From Streptomyces typhae (GTDB lineage Bacteria > Actinomycetota > Actinomycetes > Streptomycetales > Streptomycetaceae), in assembly GCF_009755605.1 (NCBI RefSeq), contig NZ_WPNZ01000001.1:310001-374000 (forward strand): a DNA stretch of 64,000 bases, read 5' to 3'. The notes beneath the pieces were generated by a model, which ran no database searches, had not been told where the DNA came from, and saw only the letters and a list, made by a program, of their open reading frames with translations. Numbering within the stretch: the stretch's first letter is position 1; each line of letters opens with the position of its first letter. The position numbers and the translations under genes are program-made. This document shows positions 61,629-64,000 of this stretch, piece by piece.

Positions 61629-61686
61629 CTCGTCCGCGAACGCCGGGCGGGCTGAATCGATCAGCCCCTCCGGCGCTTGCGGAGCG
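61629..61686. repeat. Dispersed repeat, diverged hairpin form
   Basis: Left arm 61629-61655 and right arm 61661-61686 form an imperfect hairpin with loop ATCGA; the sequence is a diverged copy of the dispersed core (GCCGGGCGGGCT, GCCCCTCCGGCGC). It lies 46 bp after the accA2 stop. Confidence 0.6.
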
Positions 61687-61717
61687 GGGTCCGGGGCGCC
61701 CCGCGAGGAGACGAGAC

Positions 61718-62281
61718 ATGCGTGCCGACGCCCGCCGCAACCACCAGCGGCTCCTGAGCGAGGCCCGTGCCGCGTTCGCCGAACACGGCACGGACACGTC
61801 CCTGGAGGACGTGGCCCGCCGCGCGGGCGTCGGCATCGGCACGCTGTACCGCCACTTCCCCACCCGCCACGCCCTGCTGAGCGCGGTCTTCGAGGACGCG
61901 GTGTGCGACCTGCTCACGCGGTCGAACGCCCTCCTCGACGCGCCGCAGCCCTGCGCGGCGCTGGTGGAGTGGCTCCGCGCCATCATCACCCACGCGGGTG
62001 AGTACCGCGGTCTCGCGCGGGCCCTGATGTCGGCGTCCAGGGACGACAGCTCCGCGCTGGCGCGGTGCAGCCGCCCGATGCACGAGGCGGGCACCGGGCT
62101 CCTGGCCCGCGCCCAGGAGTCGGGCGCGATCAGGGAGGGCGTCTCCATCGACGACCTGCTCCAGCTCACGAACGCGATCGCCCTGGCCGCAGAGGAGTCC
62201 CCCGACGACCCGGAACTGGCGGACCGCCTCCTGACGCTGACCCTACGAGGCCTCAAGCCGGAACGAGCAGCCTCGACCTGA
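61718..62281 (+). CDS. TetR-family transcriptional regulator
   Basis: 187 residues with the TetR motif near the N-terminus: NHQRLLSEARAAFAEHGTDT, LEDVARRAGVGIGTLYRHFP, TRHALLSAVFED. The ligand domain is unassigned. ATG at 61718 (MRADARRNHQRL), GAGGAG upstream. It follows accA2, separated by the repeat. Its target is not known; it may control carboxylase genes or itself. Confidence 0.9.
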   Translation: MRADARRNHQRLLSEARAAFAEHGTDTSLEDVARRAGVGIGTLYRHFPTRHALLSAVFEDAVCDLLTRSNALLDAPQPCAALVEWLRAIITHAGEYRGLARALMSASRDDSSALARCSRPMHEAGTGLLARAQESGAIREGVSIDDLLQLTNAIALAAEESPDDPELADRLLTLTLRGLKPERAAST

Positions 62282-62335
62282 GCCCTGACACCCCGCCCAC
62301 CGACGCAGGACTGTCCCCACCGGGCACAGGATCAC

Positions 62336-62602
62336 CAGCCCGTCCGACGCCTGAGCACAAGCGCGCGGGATTATCAGCCCGTCCGGCGTTTGAGGACGAG
62401 CGCACGGGATCACCAGCCCGTCCGACGCCTGAGCACGAGCGCACAGGATCATCAGCCCGTCCGACGCCTGACCACGAGCGCGCGGGATTATCAGCCCGTC
62501 CGGCGTTTGAGGACGAGCGCACGGGATCACCAGCCCGTCCGACGCCTGAGCACGAGCGCGCGGGATTATCAGCCCGTCCGGCGTTTGAGGACGAGCGCGC
62601 AG
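62336..62602. repeat. Tandem array of 39-bp units of the dispersed intergenic repeat
   Basis: Six complete 39-bp units (starts 62336, 62375, 62414, 62453, 62492, 62531) and a partial seventh at 62570. Two variants alternate: A (GACGCCTGAGCAC) at units 1, 3, 4, 6 and B (GGCGTTTGAGGAC) at units 2, 5, 7. The B form is the dispersed repeat. The unit is 13 codons long, so spurious ORFs with 13-residue repeats run through it on both strands. The surrounding 62282-62701 gap has no gene. Confidence 0.9.
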
Positions 62603-62701
62603 CGCGACAAGACGTCGGCCCCGCAGGCCCCCTCCCTGCGCCGAGCCCCAGGGGCCCAAGGGATTCTCCACCCCAGGGCCCAGGGGCCAGGTAGAAGCCG
62701 G

Positions 62702-63691
62702 CTAACGCCGACGCAGGTCCGCCACCCTGGCGGCCCGCTCCCCCGGCGACTGCTCCCCGAGGACAGAAGCACTCCGCAGCTGCGGCCCCGCGCCCGGCCC
62801 CGCACCGTGGCCCCCGTGCCCCCGCCGTTGGCCGGGCAGCGGCACGTCCCTGCGTTGCTGTCGGCCCGCCGGGACGGAGTCAACCCCGGGGGCCTGGCCG
62901 GGGCCCGCCGACGCCCCGGCGACCGCGATCTGCACGCCCTGGTCCGCCAGGGCCTGCAACTCGGTGGCCGCGCGGTCGTCGTGCACCGGTGGCTCGTCCG
63001 TGACGAGCCGGGTGATGACGTCCGTCGGCACGGTCTGGAACATCGTGTCGGTACCGAGCTTGGTGTGGTCGGCGAGGACCACCACCTCCGCGGCGGCCTG
63101 CACCAGCGCACGATCGACGCTGGCCGACAGCATGTTGGAGGTGGAGAGGCCGCGCTCGGCGGTCAGGCCGCTGCCCGACAGGAACGCCCGCGACACTCTG
63201 AGCCCTTGCAGGGACTGTTCGGCCCCGCTGCCCACCAGGGCGTAGTTGGACCCGCGCAGGGTGCCGCCGGTCATGACGACTTCCACCCGGTTGGCGTGGG
63301 CGAGCGCCTGGGCCACCAGGAGGGAGTTGGTGACCACGGTGAGGCCGGGCACCCGCGCGAGCCGGCGGGCCAGCTCCTGCGTGGTGGTCCCCGCCCCGAC
63401 GACGATGGCTTCGCCCTCTTCGACGAGACCCGCCGCGAGATCGGCGATGGCCGTCTTCTCGGCGGACGCGAGATGTGATTTCTGCGGAAAGCCGGACTCC
63501 CGCGTGAATCCGCCCGGCAATACCGCACCGCCATGCCGGCGGTCGAGGAGTCCTTCTGCCTCCAGCGCGCGCACGTCCCGCCGTACGGTCACTTCGGAGG
63601 TCTGGACGACGCGGGCGAGCTCACGGAGCGACACCGCTCCGTTGGCCCGCACCATTTCGAGGATCAATTGGCGACGTTCTGCAGCGAACAC
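62702..63691 (-). CDS. DeoR-family transcriptional regulator
   Basis: 329 residues. The DeoR helix-turn-helix is at the start (FAAERRQLILEMVRANGAVS, RELARVVQTSEVTVRRDVRA LEAEGLLDRRHGGAVLPGG) and the sugar-phosphate-binding DeoR C domain follows (VVGAGTTTQELARRLARV, LSGSGLTAERGLSTSNML). Residues about 255-329 are a low-complexity Gly/Arg/Gln extension. GTG start at 63689-63691. Transcribed toward the tandem array. An AT-richer region of 226 bp separates it from the next gene and holds its promoter. Confidence 0.9.
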   Translation of the reverse strand: MFAAERRQLILEMVRANGAVSLRELARVVQTSEVTVRRDVRALEAEGLLDRRHGGAVLPGGFTRESGFPQKSHLASAEKTAIADLAAGLVEEGEAIVVGAGTTTQELARRLARVPGLTVVTNSLLVAQALAHANRVEVVMTGGTLRGSNYALVGSGAEQSLQGLRVSRAFLSGSGLTAERGLSTSNMLSASVDRALVQAAAEVVVLADHTKLGTDTMFQTVPTDVITRLVTDEPPVHDDRAATELQALADQGVQIAVAGASAGPGQAPGVDSVPAGRQQRRDVPLPGQRRGHGGHGAGPGAGPQLRSASVLGEQSPGERAARVADLRRR

Positions 63692-63917
63692 GAAACTGAC
63701 AGTAACCCCAACGACCGTCTGCTTTCAGCAGTTTGCGCCGAATTACAGAAGTTGTTCGCTCGGTAGGGGTGGAAGTGGTATAGGGGGTAGTCTCCCCGCC
63801 TATGCCGGGCGAATGCGCGACAACGGGCTGTGACCTGCGTGGAGTCGGCCGCGTCCGCCCCGGCCGCCCGGACCGGCGCGAATGCCGCCCGGCGGGCGCC
63901 CGGCGGGGGCGGAGGGA

Positions 63918-64000
63918 TCAGGCCTCGCCCGCGGCCTTCCGGGTGTGCAGCTGCCGCGCGACTTCGGCGATCGAGCCCGAAAGCGACGGGTACACGGTGA
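63918..64000 (-). CDS. NAD(P)H-quinone dehydrogenase-like protein, C-terminal end only
   Basis: Only the final 26 codons are in the window: TVYPSLSGSIAEVARQLHTR then KAAGEA and TGA at 63918-63920. The TVYPSLSGSIAEVARQL text is typical of the C-terminus of actinobacterial flavoprotein disulfide reductases of the NAD(P)H-quinone dehydrogenase type. The call rests on this short tail and the remembered S. coelicolor neighbour. Confidence 0.6.
   Translation of the reverse strand, partial: TVYPSLSGSIAEVARQLHTRKAAGEA

Noticed and set aside
62336..62602. Possible CRISPR array at the 39-bp repeats
   Set aside because: Units are contiguous with no unique spacers, no leader and no cas genes. It is a tandem repeat.
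62390..63478. Plus-strand open frame with 13-residue repeats through the array and into deoR
   Set aside because: Arises because the unit is 39 bp (13 codons); the downstream part is antisense of the DeoR gene.
1..64000. tRNA, rRNA, riboswitch, insertion sequence or phage genes
   Set aside because: Looked for cloverleaf arms, transposase and integrase motifs and known leader structures by eye; none was convincing. A tRNAscan-SE and Infernal run would be decisive.

Overview
The window is a high-GC actinobacterial chromosome segment. Its genes (mca, adenylate cyclase cya, accA2/pccB/pccE, cdgE-type GAF-GGDEF protein, Ala-rich small membrane proteins), its dispersed intergenic repeats and its frequent leaderless starts all point to Streptomyces. 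The order pckG ... mca ... ilvA ... metB ... hutH, cdgE, cya, birA, pccB, maf, accA2, deoR matches, from memory, the S. coelicolor core region around SCO4979 to SCO4920, so most of this is conserved core chromosome. No tRNA, rRNA, IS element, prophage, CRISPR array or integration site was seen.

Layout. 1-7.8 kb: a divergent catabolic cluster. Leftward are a GntP/DsdX-type permease, RidA, an IclR regulator and a KdgK-like sugar kinase. Rightward are a PLP-dependent D-amino-acid deaminase/aldolase-like enzyme and an N-acyl-D-amino-acid deacylase. Palindromic operator candidates lie between the two arms. 7.8-17.5 kb: a secreted trypsin-like protease, alanine aminotransferase, PEP carboxykinase carrying an in-frame GES microsatellite, a hemolysin III/TetR pair with a leaderless promoter, a Mut7-C protein and a DUF255 protein. 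17.6-25.7 kb: the most unusual block, a tightly packed four-gene operon encoding a STAND/NB-ARC-TPR protein, a second large TPR protein without a P-loop, a CHAT-domain (caspase-like) protease and a GHSxG alpha/beta hydrolase. This looks like an NTPase-gated protease conflict or programmed-death system.

25.8-44 kb: mycothiol conjugate amidase (mca), greA, a DrrAB-like ABC exporter, ilvA, a small sigma-like/membrane gene pair, metB, msrA, an MFS transporter, and an alcohol dehydrogenase divergent from an MmyB-like regulator. 44-49.9 kb: cell-surface functions, namely a large secreted subtilase, an L,D-transpeptidase lipoprotein and a tiny LAxTG sortase substrate. 49.9-64 kb: hutH, a diguanylate cyclase next to an enoyl-CoA hydratase and adenylate cyclase, then biotin ligase with the acyl-CoA carboxylase genes pccB, pccE and accA2, maf, a TetR regulator, a 39-bp tandem array built from the dispersed intergenic repeat, and a DeoR regulator.

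The genome's dispersed repeat (core CAGCCCGTCCGGCGTTTGAG and its complement) occurs at six intergenic sites as single arms, hairpins or a tandem array, usually just after a stop codon. All gene functions are from reading translated sequence and motifs; no database search was run.
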